This document shows positions 1 through 11,123 of a DNA stretch of 64,000 nt, piece after piece. Below the pieces are notes generated by a model that was not told the origin of the DNA, ran no database searches, and worked only from the letters and a program-made list of their open reading frames with translations. Positions within the stretch are counted from its first letter, which is position 1. Each line of letters begins with the position of its first letter. Both the position numbers and the translations under genes were made by a program. Origin of the DNA: Heliopora coerulea (lineage: Eukaryota > Cnidaria > Anthozoa > Scleralcyonacea > Helioporidae); the NCBI GenBank assembly GCA_030142905.1, contig JASJOG010000025.1, positions 1,811,001 through 1,875,000 of the forward strand, written 5' to 3'.

Positions 1-293
1 ATCTTTCATTCCAATATCAACATGCACCCCAATTCTAAAACCACTTTTTTGAATTTTTCTAAAATTTATTGGTGGATACCCATGAAGATTTAAATCTAAT
101 TTTGTGTCATTGTTTGAACCCTTATTGGAATTATCTTTGTTTGTTTTTGATTTTGAATTTCCCATTTTTTATTTATTATTTTTTTATTCCTGATAAAAAG
201 TAATTTTTCCACAAATTTTACAGCGACGTTGTTTGTTTAAAATTGTGTTAAAATAAGGCAATTCCCCCGCCTGTCGTTGAGGGGTTTTCCCCA

Positions 294-420
294 CATTCCA
301 TACATTCCAGATCTCCCTAACAACGGAGCAAACTAAAAATAGTTTTTTTGTTGACATCGAGCTGTTCAAGTTGACATCGAGTTAGGCTGGTTGTTAGGGA
401 GATTAGGAATGTTTGGAATG
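294..420. repeat. Imperfect inverted repeat (small MITE-like hairpin)
   Basis: Arms at about 294-324 and 390-420 are imperfect reverse complements (both contain the GGAATGT and GTTAGGGAGAT type motifs). The ~65-nt spacer holds two direct copies of TTGACATCGAG. Flanking direct repeats (about 428-487 and 564-620) share GACACTTTGAAAAATTTTG. It is probably a small non-autonomous element or a rearranged repeat. No coding sequence is seen in 1-1190. Confidence 0.5.
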
Positions 421-1189
421 TTAAGGTTATTCCCCCAAGACACTTTGAAAAATTTTGACCCGTTTTTAAAATGTGTTGAAATTCTTGGTAACGTAATTAA
501 ATTCATGAAAGCGACCGGAAGTTAAGTAAGCGAAACCGAAAGTGACGCCGTCAATAAAAAGGGTTTTCCCCAACGACACTTTGAAAAATTTTGACCAAAT
601 TTGAAAATGTGTTGAAAAAGGAGTGACAGAATCCGGACATTACAGACTACTTAGTCCACCTAAACATGTCAGTCTAACAACTGGAAACACTCAAAACTGT
701 TTGATTTATTATGATAAAATTTCAGTTTTATCCATTTTGAATTAAGTTAAACAAAAATTAGGGCATCAAAACATCATGAAATGAAAACTCAGAAGTCAAT
801 AAAATGATAGAAAAAAAAGTTTCTCAAGCACTTTCCAAATCTAAAATTCTAGGGAACAAACACCCAAGTGATCAGAGTGACCAAATGATTGGGGTAAGAA
901 ACTTATACCATCTGAATGTCTAGGACAGGTGACTTTTCTTTCATACTTGGATATCACCGTCCAGAGGATAATTTGTTATAAATTTATAATTTGCTCCATA
1001 ACCCTTCTGGGTCCATACTGGACATTTTAATTTTATTCTGGCTAATGCCTGATGATTTTACTCATCAAGAGTAGATGTTTTGGACAGGGAAGGGTTAAAG
1101 AATGGGTAGTGGTGTTCACTTGCACTAATTTAATATTAGATAACTTATCTGGTCTCCATACAAGCAGTTGTTGATATTAAATGATTTTG

Positions 1190-1384
1190 TGAGTTTTGCC
1201 CCCCACTTTGAAAAATGTTCCATGATTCCTCTCATGGTTAGTGGGAGCTCTCAAAAGTGCAACTATTCCCCCAGTTGACTTTGTTCCTGGGAGTTTTTTG
1301 CCCTACTTTGAAAAATGCTCCTCAGTTTCTGCACTTTTCAGATGAGCAAGAGCTCTCAAAAGTGTTACCATATCTCCTGTTGAT
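1190..1384. repeat. ~110-bp tandem repeat, left part (split by hAT insertion)
   Basis: Roughly two units of a ~110-bp repeat. Each unit contains a TTGATTTTG-CTCCTGGGAGTTTTGCC segment, an ACTTTGAAAAATG segment and an AAGAGCTCTCAAAAGTG segment. The array stops at 1384 and resumes at 5697, so the hAT element at 1385-5696 inserted into it. Confidence 0.75.
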
Positions 1385-4300
1385 CAGGGGCGGATCCAGG
1401 AATTTTCGTACGTTAGTGAAAATTTTCGTTTGCAAACACATACGGAGAAATTTTTTCTTTTTCGGGGGGGGGGGGCGGTAGATAAAACGCGAGATGCAGA
1501 GTTGGCTGTTTCGCCCAATATCAGGGCTCATCAGCATGCCTAGGAAACACATAACACGTATGTGATTCCGACATGGACAGCCCGTGGAAGGCCGAAGATG
1601 AGCAAACTGGTTTTAAGGCGCCAGCACCCGCCTTTCACACCTTTGCTCCGGAGCAAAAGGAGTTTGGTTGGACATGGGGACTTTATGGGATATTTTTTAG
1701 ATGTGAAATTGCTCATTTTTCCACACCATCCCAGTCAATTCCAACCCTTTACCCCCACCCTATCCCCCCCCACCTAACCTAAGTCCTAACCTAAGTCTTA
1801 ATCTAAGTCCTAATATAAAAACAGTTCAAATTTAGATCGTACAATTTGTACATCATAAAAAATTCTGTTGTTTCTGGATTTGCCGGATGGACATTGTTGC
1901 ATCTCATTGAGACAGATTACAGAAAACCCCGTGAAAGAAACGAAAAGTCAAAATATCTTGAACTTAAAATTGCTCACATGCACTCCTGTTGATAAAAACA
2001 AATCATCTACCTCGGGTTATATGTTTTCAATTTTATCAGGTAAAGTTATTTCGGGGGGTAAGGTGTCCCTAGTACCCGAGACCATATAAACAGCGCCTAA
2101 TAGTAATAATTCAATTAAACTTCAACCTAGTGTTCCCAACTGCAAATTTATCTATTACTTTCTCAATACTTGGAACAATTTCCTGATGAATTTTCATCAT
2201 GGCCAAACCATTTAAACGATCCTCAACCATTGTACTTCGCTGGTAGTTATTCAGTGTCCTAAGTGATGAGATGGTTCGTTCACACTCGCAGGACGTAATG
2301 GGAAGTGTTCCTAAAATGCGAAGGATAACTTTAATGTTTTCAAAACCATCAAAACTGACAGATTTTAAAGTTGTGGCTATGTTAGCAGGTAGAGGTCCAA
2401 CGTAGGTCTCCCAGTACGTGTTCCACAAAGAAAACTTGGCATCTAAAGCTAAAGCATATGGCAAATCATCATAATAAAATGTAGCAACAGTCTTAAACTG
2501 TTCTTTCCAATCAATCCCTTTCCTATTGAGAGACATCATCTTTGTTGGCACAATACTTAATCCTTTATAAACATTAACACTATCAATATCAAATCTTACC
2601 TGTAAAGAGGAATTAAGATGGTCAATTAGAGGGATAGTAATAATACGTTTGTAATACTCAGAGATAGTATCGTATGGGTGATTTTCCCTCATCGTTTGTT
2701 TTCCAACTGTCCTTGGTTTCCACTCTTCAAGGCCAACTTTGCTAGCTAAGGTCACGGCATCCTTATACCATGCATCATGAAATGTGTCAATGGAATTTCT
2801 GAAGTTGGTGAAATTGTTTTTTAAACTTGTTATTAGATGAATACCATCCATAATATCAATACTGTTTCCCTACAATAACAGTGTTACAGGAAGAAGTTTA
2901 TCAAGGATATTTCTGGTAATAACTAGTGCTACAACAAACTCAACCTTTGAAATAAGAGACAAAGAAGAAAATGCATCAGTTTGAATAGAAGGGTTATACT
3001 CTCCATTTACGTTGTCAGCCATTTCCTGAAGTGTCTCATATAACAGGACAAAAAGTTTCTCAAACCTATCCAAACCTTCAATACGGTCAACCCATCTAGT
3101 TCGACAAACATCTACTAGCTTTGTCTTCTTTGTTTCCACTTCAGAATTATGAACGGTTTCTCCAAAAGGCATGTTGCGTGTCTGGGAAATGTTAATAAAG
3201 TTAGTAACATCTTTTACATGTTTCATCATGGTGGTGACTGGGAGTATAGACAAAGAATCACACACAGCTAAATTAAGTCTATGGCTGTAACAGTGGGTAT
3301 AAAGAGCTTTCTTATTAAGCCACAAAATATGGGCAGACAAACCATTCATGTGCCCAGCCACAGAACCTGCTCCATCATACCCTTGTCCACGACAATCTTC
3401 AATGGATAAAGTTAGGTCATTTAAAGCTCCTAATATAAGTTTAGCAAGTTGCTCACCACTTAATCCCCACTTACAGTGAAGAAAAGCAATAAACTCTTCT
3501 CTAATGTTCATGTCACTATCAACAAAACATAAAACAAGAGACATTTGCTCTTTATGAGAAGAGTCTGCAGCCTCATCAGCAATAATAGAATAAAATTTGC
3601 TTGCCTTAACATCCTGAATGATCTGCTCACTGATCACCTGACTACAACACTTGATTATCTTATTCTGGCTGGTTTTAGAAATATAGCTTTGGTTCTTACC
3701 ACAATTCTTTAAATGATCTTCTAAAACTTTGTCTCCACCTCCAACTCTAAAATTTAGCGATTCTACAAAATTACCAACTCCAGGCTCAGTAGAGTAGCTT
3801 CCAACTTCAGGGTGGTATTTAGCATCATCACGATGCCCACGCAATGGCAAACCTAGATGGCCACAAAAAAGAACTGAATCAACAAATGGGGAACGTTTTT
3901 TTCTATTGTCCTCAATTTCCTTTTTGAGGTTGGCATCCAAAATTACCTCTATAGGCTGTACTGCCCCTGACATTTGAGATAATAAAGAAGTTAGTATTGG
4001 AAATGTACAAGCATGAATTTTCAAAGCTTTACCAGGAAAGTGATCTCCAAATAGCACACATGATAGACAATATGCACCATCCTTAGAAGGTGAATAACAA
4101 AGCCATGAATATAACTCAAGCCAGTTGTATCTAAATCGTCTACCATTAGTCTTAGGAAAAGGATATTGCTTGTGAGGCCTAAAAACATTTTTAATCAAAT
4201 TACAAATTTTGGATATATCCATACCCTTACTCTTCTCCCTATACAATGCAACACTCCATAGAAACAGACAAAGGCAAAAGATTGTCAATACTTGGAAAGC

Positions 4301-5696
4301 ATTCCGGATGCTCATTTAGAGCAGACAGAAAGCATGGATGCTGACTATAAAACTTGGCATTCATGAATAGCTCAAGTGAAGTCAAGATTCTCAAAATGTG
4401 AACAAAACTATTGTCACCTACCAGAACCAGAGATGCAGAGCTGTACAAGCAATTCCCAGAGGCTTCAGATCTATTCAAGAAAACAAACCAGTTATTTATA
4501 AAATATTAACTGCCGTCTATAAGCTGTTACTTCAACACGAGTTAATAATTTTACATGAACCATGATCATATTACCTGCTAGATCATGCGTCTAAAAGCAG
4601 ACTATACTTTACAAAACACAGTGCCACATTTACTATTTCGTTGAGAAATAAATAGAATAAAATAGATATCTGATAAAACCTTTACTAACACGATAGAATA
4701 AACAAAATGCTTAGTTGCTTACATCATATATGCTGAATGTGATTTAAATACCATTATACTAATAACCTTGGACGCTGAAATATGCAAATTTCGGAACCTT
4801 GTGTCCATGTGCGACAGCAGACAGCTTCAGCTTGTCTGCTTGAAGCACTTTCAAATTTCAAAACTATTACGATAAGAAATGTAAGAGCATGATATATGTT
4901 GAGAAATATGATATATTTACCTTATTGCAGTTATACAAGACTTCTTCTCTTCTCGAACAACCTTCGGAATGAAACTTTCGGCTCCAAAATTTCTGCTGAG
5001 GCTGAAGCTCGTGCTATGAATTGCATTCAATAGCTCTTCAACAGAAGTATTCGGCGAAGCGTCTAGTCGCTTCATCAGATCCGTATAAATATCCTTTAGA
5101 CGATCTAGATCGTTTTCCGCAAACGCGGTCTTAACATGCTCGTAAGCAGGAATAGACATAGCTAGGAAATCGGTTTAGTAGCACTTCGAATAATCGATTT
5201 GAACCTCGATGGCTAAGCAGCGATCAGAAAGGCCGTGTTATTGTGCAAGACCGACTCATACCCCACGCTGCGAATTAGTCAAGATGAGTAAAAAAATGTG
5301 ACCAATAGAAATACAGATATTTTTTGAATCCACCAATCATCTATTTCATATACAAGCCCCTGATGCTCTAAAGAGTCAGAACTCCCCACAGATGAGTCAA
5401 AATGGCTGATCTCCAGGGAAACGGGCATATTAGCCAATCAGACAGCTAGAATCTTGACTCAGATGAGTCAAAACTCTCGCGGAAGACCGCTGTTTCTTGA
5501 CTAGTATATTACTTTACCGAAACTTACTCGCAGCATGAAATTTGTTAACTGGACTACAATTTGAATGTTAATTAATCTGCAAGTACCGCTGCATGAAAAT
5601 AGGTAACTGGACTATAGAGTTAGAACTTTGGCTATAAGTCCGCAATTTTTACGTTAGTCGCGTGACTCGTTTGACAACCCCTGGATCCGCCCCTGA
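1385..5696 (-). mobile_element. hAT DNA transposon, full length with TIRs and 8-bp TSD
   Basis: The ends are inverted copies of CAGGGGCGGATCCAGG (1385-1400 and, reversed, 5680-5695). The octamer CTGTTGAT flanks both ends (1377-1384 and 5697-5704), an hAT-sized 8-bp target duplication; the right copy is offset by one A. The only gene inside, on the - strand, has hAT transposase domains. The element is 4.3 kb and sits in a tandem repeat. The transposase has one in-frame stop and one frame change, so this copy is probably inactive, although its ends look intact. A G-run near 1466 and CCTAAGT-type short repeats at about 1770-1812 lie in its 3' part. Confidence 0.9.
2111..5159 (-). pseudogene. hAT transposase, TTF-zinc-finger/ZMYM1-like, broken
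   Basis: Model: exon 1 is 5159-4921, with ATG at 5159 and donor AAG|GTAAAT. Exon 2 starts at 4470 after a pyrimidine-rich TTGAATAG acceptor. The join keeps frame (phase 2, an Arg codon spans it). Exon 1 encodes ~80 aa I do not recognise. Exon 2 encodes a TTF-type zinc finger (FRYNWLELYSWL, then CLSCVLF), a DUF4371/RNase-H-like core with GQGYDGAGSVAG, and a C-terminal hAT dimerisation region with PITSCECERTISSLRTLNNY. Two lesions are seen. The reading frame changes around 4239-4315, and a TAG stop sits at 2870-2872 with clear same-frame homology on both sides. Known hAT transposases act in the nucleus on element TIRs. The 'repressor of the inhibitor of protein kinase-like' (ZMYM1-like) proteins of animals are domesticated or copied relatives. 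An undetected intron could explain the frame change instead of an indel. Confidence 0.85.
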
Positions 5697-6332
5697 CTGT
5701 TGATTTTTCTCCTGGGCATTTTTGCCCCCCACTAAGAAAAAATTTATGGTCCACAGTCCCTGGACTTTTCATGGTAATCAAGAGTTCTCAAATGTGCTAC
5801 TATCTTTCCCACTGACTCTTGCCTTCGGAGTTTTGCCCTCCTCATTGAAAAATGGTTGACAGTCCCTGCACTTCTCATGGTAAGCAAGCAGCACTCGCAA
5901 AAGTGCTAGTATTTCCCCCCAGTTGATTTTGCTCTTGGGCGTTTTGCCCCAACTTGAAAAATGCTTCTCAGTTTCTGCACTTTTCAGGCAAGCAAGAGCT
6001 CTCCAAAGTGCTTCCATTTTCCCTGTTTTTTTTTCTCCTGGGAGTTTTGCCTCCCACTTTGAAAAAATTAATGCTTTTCAGTCCCTGCACTTCTCATGGT
6101 TAGCAAGCATGCTCAAAAGTGCTATTATCTCTCCCCGATGATTTTGCTCCTGGGAGTTTTCCCCCCACTTGGAAAAATGCTCCTCAGTTCCAGCCTTTTT
6201 CATAGAGCTCTCAAAAATGCTTCCATCTCTCAGTTGATTGTACTCCAAGGCATCTTGCCCCCTACTTTAAAAAATGTTCTGTGGTCCCTTCTACCTGTCA
6301 TGCTAAGCAAGAGCTCTCAAAAGTGTTGCAAT
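5697..6332. repeat. ~110-bp tandem repeat, right part
   Basis: About five to six diverged units continue the array cut at 1384. Each has the TTGATTTT, GGGAGTTTTGCCCCC, TTGAAAAATGCT, TGCACTTTTCA and GAGCTCTCAAAAGTG landmarks, starting near 5697, 5815, 5925, 6033, 6138 and 6236. ORFs crossing it on both strands are by-products of the repeat. Confidence 0.8.
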
Positions 6333-7990
6333 GAGTAATTGGGAATACTTGGTCATACTATTAAAATCACACACTAAAATCACACAATTAAAATAGTGTG
6401 ACTTCTGAAATGCTTCAGTCATTAATTCGTAAATGCTCCTTTTTTACTGAAATATCACAGTAAGTGTGACATCAAAGGCTCACCTGATAGAACACTATAC
6501 CATATTACTTACAAAGATCTTTTAAAGGATGAATTATTTTTTCATTCTAAATATGCAGCTGTGTAGCAATCTCCGGTTTGGATATCAATCTCCAGTTTTG
6601 CTACCACTGAATAATAAAAATTTTCCAGATTTCGTAAATGACAATGTCACCAGGTCTGTCAATACATACATGACTAAAAAATATCGCAAACTGATAATAC
6701 ACAAACGAATTGAAAATGCCATCAACTCCGACGATGAATTCGTAAGTCAACCGTGCCTGATGTGGCGAACAACTAAACTACAGCACTTGTACCATTTAAT
6801 AAAGCTCCTACGAGAAACTATATTTAAATACTTTTTATTCAGTCTTTAATTTGTGTCGGACGACTGTGGAACGAAAACTGGGTCTGGAAGCAGATAGATT
6901 GATCACATCGGGTTTTGAATATTTGGGATACTATTTGCGAATTGTGTGTCAAAACTTGTCAAAAAATTTCCTGTTGCAATATTGGGCTTGACCTGCAGAT
7001 GCCCACGATTTTGGCCGTGGTAATTCCTGTCAGTTGACTGCCATGCCAAATTGGTTTTAAAAAGATAGTTGGCATTAAAATTGAACGGAAGGCTGCTATC
7101 TCCAAAGCAACACGAAGAATTTCTTCCGCTGTCCGGGAACAGCAGCATTCTATCGCTATAGTCCTACAGCGGGGAAAATTATTGCAGTGAAAATTATTAA
7201 CTTCTAATTTCTGAATCACATCCTTTATGGCATGACCACTTTGACCGACTTTCTATGTAATCACATTTTCTAAAAACTACCAAATATGATGGCTTCGATC
7301 TTTCAAATCACCTTTTCAAGTAAATATTCCAGCACAGCAACACGTAATTTAGTATTTACTATTGACAGCCTCGATGGCTTCAAAAAGATCCACAGCTGGA
7401 CCTAGTCTAACGTTTTAAGAATTCTAAAGACGTTTTCTCGATTATTAGAGCCTGTAAAAAGTGGATTTATATCGTATACTCGCTCAACTTACTGTAATTA
7501 GTTGGCTTCAAGCAGTTTTGCTAGCCAGATGCTGTTGTCTATCAGTAATTCAATGTACAAACATAGATGCTTCCATTTCTTTGTGGCCTAGGTTGAAACC
7601 CACGTGCAAAAATAATCCGGAAATTGACCAATGAGACAAAAGGTGACCTTGTTTACATTCAATACTTGGAGACTGTCTGGGGGAAGCTTGTGGTAATTTG
7701 ACAATGTTTAGAAGATTAAATCGAACACATACCGTGTCATGTCAAATTAATATAAAACCTGGTATTATTATCGCTTGGATGCTTGCATGTGGCAAATATT
7801 TGACGACTAGTTGTTTCCATTTGAGTAAACAGCAGAACAGTTTTGAGGGCGTTTTTGTATTCGACACCCTGAAATATGTATTGTATCACAGAAGATTTGG
7901 AACTGAGGTATTTGGAGCCCAGATCCCAGGGTTGTGTGTTCTTTTATGGAATCTATTGTGTTATCTCTAACGAAGAAGAAATAATAAAGC
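6333..7990. other. No recognisable feature
   Basis: AT-rich sequence with a few open frames of 65-106 codons on either strand, none with a motif I recognise or convincing splice context. The - strand frame at 6959-7219 (86 aa) is open but has no identifiable domain. Confidence 0.5.
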
Positions 7991-8039
7991 CCAGCAAAAA
8001 ACACGCAAAATAGGCATATTAAAGATTTATAATGTAATT

Positions 8040-8073
8040 CTAACGTTTCGTTGCTACACGCAACATCCTCAGA
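8040..8073 (-). ncRNA. Hammerhead ribozyme motif of PLE pseudo-LTR
   Basis: On the - strand the core CUGAGGA is followed by a stem-II hairpin (GUUGC...GCAAC) and then GAAAC. This matches the hammerhead catalytic core C-U-G-A-N-G-A ... G-A-A-A. The cleavage triplet is GUU rather than the usual GUC. Hammerheads of this compact type are known in PLE pseudo-LTRs. Activity is not established. Confidence 0.75.
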
Positions 8074-8260
8074 GAATGAATGACTTATATTACAAGGTGA
8101 TAAATATATAATGGTATGTTACATGATATGTATTAACGAGATATTGGCGTAAGAACGGAAGTGGGAAGGACACAAGGAAACAGCAGACTGAGATGTAGTA
8201 GACAGGTCGGGAAACGAAAGGTCTTAAAACAAAGAAAGTGGAAAAGAGCCCATGTTGGCA

Positions 8261-8545
8261 TTAAGCGATCAATTGAGTTTGCGGATAAGCAGACTCTTCT
8301 CTGACGAGAAGTTCAGAGTTGAAGGAAGAAGACAAGATGGTGAAGTCGTCAGGCGAGACAGGGTGTCCAGTGTCACAATGATGTGACAGGATGCTAGTCG
8401 GAGGAGGATTGACTCGTTTTTTGCCAGTAAGTGCAGAAATGCCCAAGTGCTCTGAGATTCGTGTGTGGAGAAGCCGACTCGTCTGCCCGACATACAACGA
8501 ACTACAACGTTGACACGTAAAACGGTAAACGACACGAGATCTCAA
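8261..8545 (-). pseudogene. PLE GIY-YIG endonuclease domain
   Basis: A ~94-codon open stretch with VYRFTCQRC, SLYVGQTSRLLHTRISEH (the Y-V-G core and the downstream Arg of GIY-YIG) and HCDTGHP, a zinc-binding-like H/C pair. In PLEs this domain nicks target DNA for retrotransposition. It is separated from the RT part by frame breaks and an insertion, so it is a fragment. A shadow frame at 8269-8535 covers the same bases. Confidence 0.8.
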
Positions 8546-9079
8546 GGCCCTGGGAATCCTGTCCTTAAAGACAAAAAAAAGTGAGACAATCGAAGAGAAG
8601 GACGGAAAACAAAGCAGAGGTTAATGTGAGGGAAAGCACTGGAACATAACTTCCGAATCCGAGTGCGAATTTGGAGGCTATGTTGACCAGTGTAGGGAAG
8701 ACAAAAGTAAACGATTTTCTTGGGGGCGAGGGAAATTTTGGGGGAGGGTGAGAAAATCTTATCAAGAAACCGGCGAATGCATGTTTCTATGAATGAATTA
8801 GGATAACCATTAAGTAAAAGCGTTTTCTTAAGATTTTGAAGATGCGAGTCAAAAATAAAATAGGAGGAGCAAATACTAAAATAGCGATTAAGAAGGGAAG
8901 AGATTAATCCTGTTTTGTAAACAGAAGGAATAAAACTATTGTAATTAGTGTATAAGCCTGGCTATTGATTTTCCGGGCGGAAACCGTAATCGTCATAAAA
9001 AGATCAGAGCCCAGTTCAGAATTCTTAAGTGTATCGCCATAATGAAATAGGCAAGTCAAAAAGTTTTAAAACATGTTTA

Positions 9080-9114
9080 CTGACGTTTCGTTGCCGCGTG
9101 CAACATCTTCAGAG
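9080..9114 (-). ncRNA. Hammerhead ribozyme motif, left arm
   Basis: On the - strand: CUGAAGA core, stem II GUUGC/GCAAC with a small loop, then CGAAAC and GUC. All core positions of a type I hammerhead are present, including the canonical GUC cleavage triplet. Confidence 0.8.
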
Positions 9115-9266
9115 TGTAGGTTTACAGGGATGAGAAAAAACTATATATATTATATATAGTTTTTTCTATATATAATTTCTTTCTATTCATATATATATTT
9201 TATATATATATGAATCTATATTATAGATTCATATATATAGTTTTTTCTCATCCCTGTAAACCTACA

Positions 9267-9301
9267 CTCTGAAGATGTTGCACGCGGCAACGAAACGTCA
9301 G
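9267..9301 (+). ncRNA. Hammerhead ribozyme motif, right arm
   Basis: Exact inverted copy of the motif at 9080-9114: CUGAAGA, stem II, CGAAAC, GUC. The pair faces outward within one insert. Confidence 0.8.
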
Positions 9302-9504
9302 TAAACATGTTTTAAAACTTTTTGACTTGCCTGGGCTCTGATCTTTTTATTACGATTAGTGTATAAGCCAGTAAAAGTGGGTTTCTGAAAAACAGAAGTA
9401 GAGAACAAGCCATTGGATCGTGTTATAAGAACATCAAGGAAGGGTAAACAGTTGACTTCAGTTTCATGGGTGAAATTGATGTTAGGATGTTGATCATATT
9501 GCAC

Positions 9505-10040
9505 CTTTCCTCAGTTATTTAAATAGTCAACATCCTAACATCAATTTCACGCATGAAACTGAAGTCAACAACTGTTTACCCTTCCTTGATGTTCTTATAA
9601 CACAATCCAATGGCTCGTTCTCTACTTCTGTTTTTCAGAAACCCACTTTTACTGGCTTATACACTAATTACAATAGTTTTATTCCTTCTGTTTACAAAAC
9701 AGGATTAATCTCTTCCCTTCTTAATCGCTATTTTAGTATTTGCTCCTCCTATTTTATTTTTGACTCGTATCTTCAAAATCTTAAGAAAATGCTTTTACTT
9801 AATGGTTATCCTAATTCATTCATAGAACTGGCAAAAAACGAGTCAATCCTCCTCCGACTAGCATCCTGTCACATCATTGTGACACTGGACACCCTGTCTC
9901 GCCTGACGACTTCACCATCTTGTCTTCTTCCTTCAACTCTGAACTTCTCGTCAGAGAAGAGTCTGCTTATCCGCAAACTCAATCGATCGCTTAATGCCAA
10001 CATGGGCTCTTTTCCACTTTCTTTGTTTTAAGACCTTTCG
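9505..10040 (+). mobile_element. Penelope-like element copy A2, inverted partner of A1
   Basis: On the + strand this repeats A1 in reverse orientation. RT C-terminal sequence at 9535-9800 is followed at about 9827 by a jump to the GIY-YIG tail (SCHIIVTLDTL and shadow frames), so ~300 bp present in A1 is missing here. The two copies meet head to head near 9500-9520. Confidence 0.8.
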
Positions 10041-11000
10041 TTTCACGTGCGTCCTTTTTGTGGTGACTTGTTGAAGCATTTGCCACATCTTGGCCAGCAA
10101 CACTGCGCTTGTAAATTCATCATTTGGTCAGGATTATCACAAATTCGTCTCAAAAATCCTAGGTATTTGACAATTTGTTGAGAGATTGCTCCACAGAACG
10201 TATCTCCATCGCTGAATGTTAAGAAAGGACCCCTTGGTATCTGTTACCTAGCAATCAACCAGCCAATGACATGCGACGTTTTGGATCATCACTCACTTCT
10301 AATTGGCTTTCGCACATTAAATGAAATACCGATGTGTATTTCACCGGATTGCTCTAATTGCCTTCGTCACTTGGCAGTTTTGGTTTGTCTGAGACCACGA
10401 TTGGCAGATGGTCCACAGTAAACTCTCTTGTCAACCCGGTAAGTGAAAGTTCTCTTATGAAAGTTATACCACAAATGCAGAAGGTAAGCCAGTTTGTCCG
10501 GGATTCTGCATGCGAAAACAATCCGTTGTTAGAGCAGTTGGAGAAAACATGGTCCATGAGAGAAATAATTATCACTCAACTGTGAAGGGTCGTGTTTCCG
10601 GATTGAGACTTGTGGAAAACCTTCCTGGCTTCTTTTACTGGTAATTTAGGGCAGTACGAAGCATGTAATACGGATTTCCTTGAGTAAATTCAAGTGTACA
10701 TCACGACGTTTTACAACCAGACGACAGAGGGGTGTGTGTCGGTTTGTCTTGGAGTTTTTGCGGCCAATTTACCAGAAGGTAGGACTCTACTCGATTAACT
10801 GTTTGCGCAAGCAAGTTTTCTGAAGAAAGAACTCAACTGAGTTTCAAAGTAGGGGATACGCGCAGATAATTAGTTGTTTTTGGGTACGATTTAAACAGTT
10901 TGAAATTTCGACTGCGATAATACAATGACGCTATTTAGTGCGCAATAGGGAACTATCACGTGATGGTTTCCACTCCTAATTTGTTAAAAAGCTGCGCCAT
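10041..11000. other. No recognisable gene
   Basis: Nothing identifiable. Two good splice-donor-like strings occur (CCCG|GTAAGTG near 10438 and AAG|GTAAGCC near 10487). They could belong to untranslated exons of the downstream LIM gene, but nothing confirms this. Confidence 0.4.
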
Positions 11001-11079
11001 ACCACAAAACTCCGACCGCGCCCTGTCGGCTTGTCACTTCGGGTCACTGGCTCTCAAGGGGTGGAAGTTTGTCTTCGAG

Positions 11080-11123
11080 GTAGACTTCTAATCTTTATCT
11101 TCTTCATCGTTTCCCAGGTTTCC
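11080..11123 (+). promoter_or_regulatory. Possible 5' untranslated exon end of the CRIP-like gene
   Basis: TTTCCG|GTAAGTAGTG at 11118-11133 is a near-consensus donor. The first coding exon of the LIM gene has an acceptor at 12874 (CGTTATAG) leaving only 11 nt before its ATG, so a separate leader exon is required. This is the best upstream candidate. The transcription start cannot be placed from sequence. Confidence 0.35.

Larger units (their letters stand above)
8959..9354. mobile_element. Palindromic insert with two inverted hammerheads and 15-bp TSD
   Basis: ATTAGTGTATAAGCC occurs at 8944-8958 and 9355-9369, a perfect 15-bp target duplication inside PLE copy A1. The insert is largely a hairpin. 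About 8990-9150 is the reverse complement of about 9236-9354, except for a ~35-nt piece present only on the left. AT-rich palindromes lie at the centre. Each arm carries a hammerhead core. It may be a PLE tail/pseudo-LTR remnant or a small ribozyme-bearing retroelement (retrozyme-like). Confidence 0.8.
8000..9504 (-). mobile_element. Penelope-like element copy A1 (- strand, 5'-truncated)
   Basis: Reading the - strand, the RT C-terminal region (9504-9370: LPFLDVLITR, then FSTSVFQKPTFTGLYTN) is followed by spacer sequence and then a GIY-YIG nuclease (8545-8261: VYRFTCQRCSSLYVGQTSRLLHTRISEH). A hammerhead motif lies near the end at 8040-8073. This order (RT, GIY-YIG, hammerhead-bearing pseudo-LTR) is that of endonuclease-positive PLEs. 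The copy is 5'-truncated, has frame breaks, and is interrupted at 8959-9354. Confidence 0.85.

Noticed and set aside
1257..1782. Short open frames on both strands across the ~110-bp repeat and the left hAT end
   Set aside because: They follow repeat composition (Pro/Phe/Leu-rich from G and T runs), have no motif and cross the hAT junction.
6959..7219. 86-codon - strand frame
   Set aside because: Open but without a recognisable domain, splice sites or a supporting neighbour.
10354..10585. Two overlapping frames on opposite strands
   Set aside because: Neither resembles a known protein. Mirror-open frames of ~75 codons are expected by chance.
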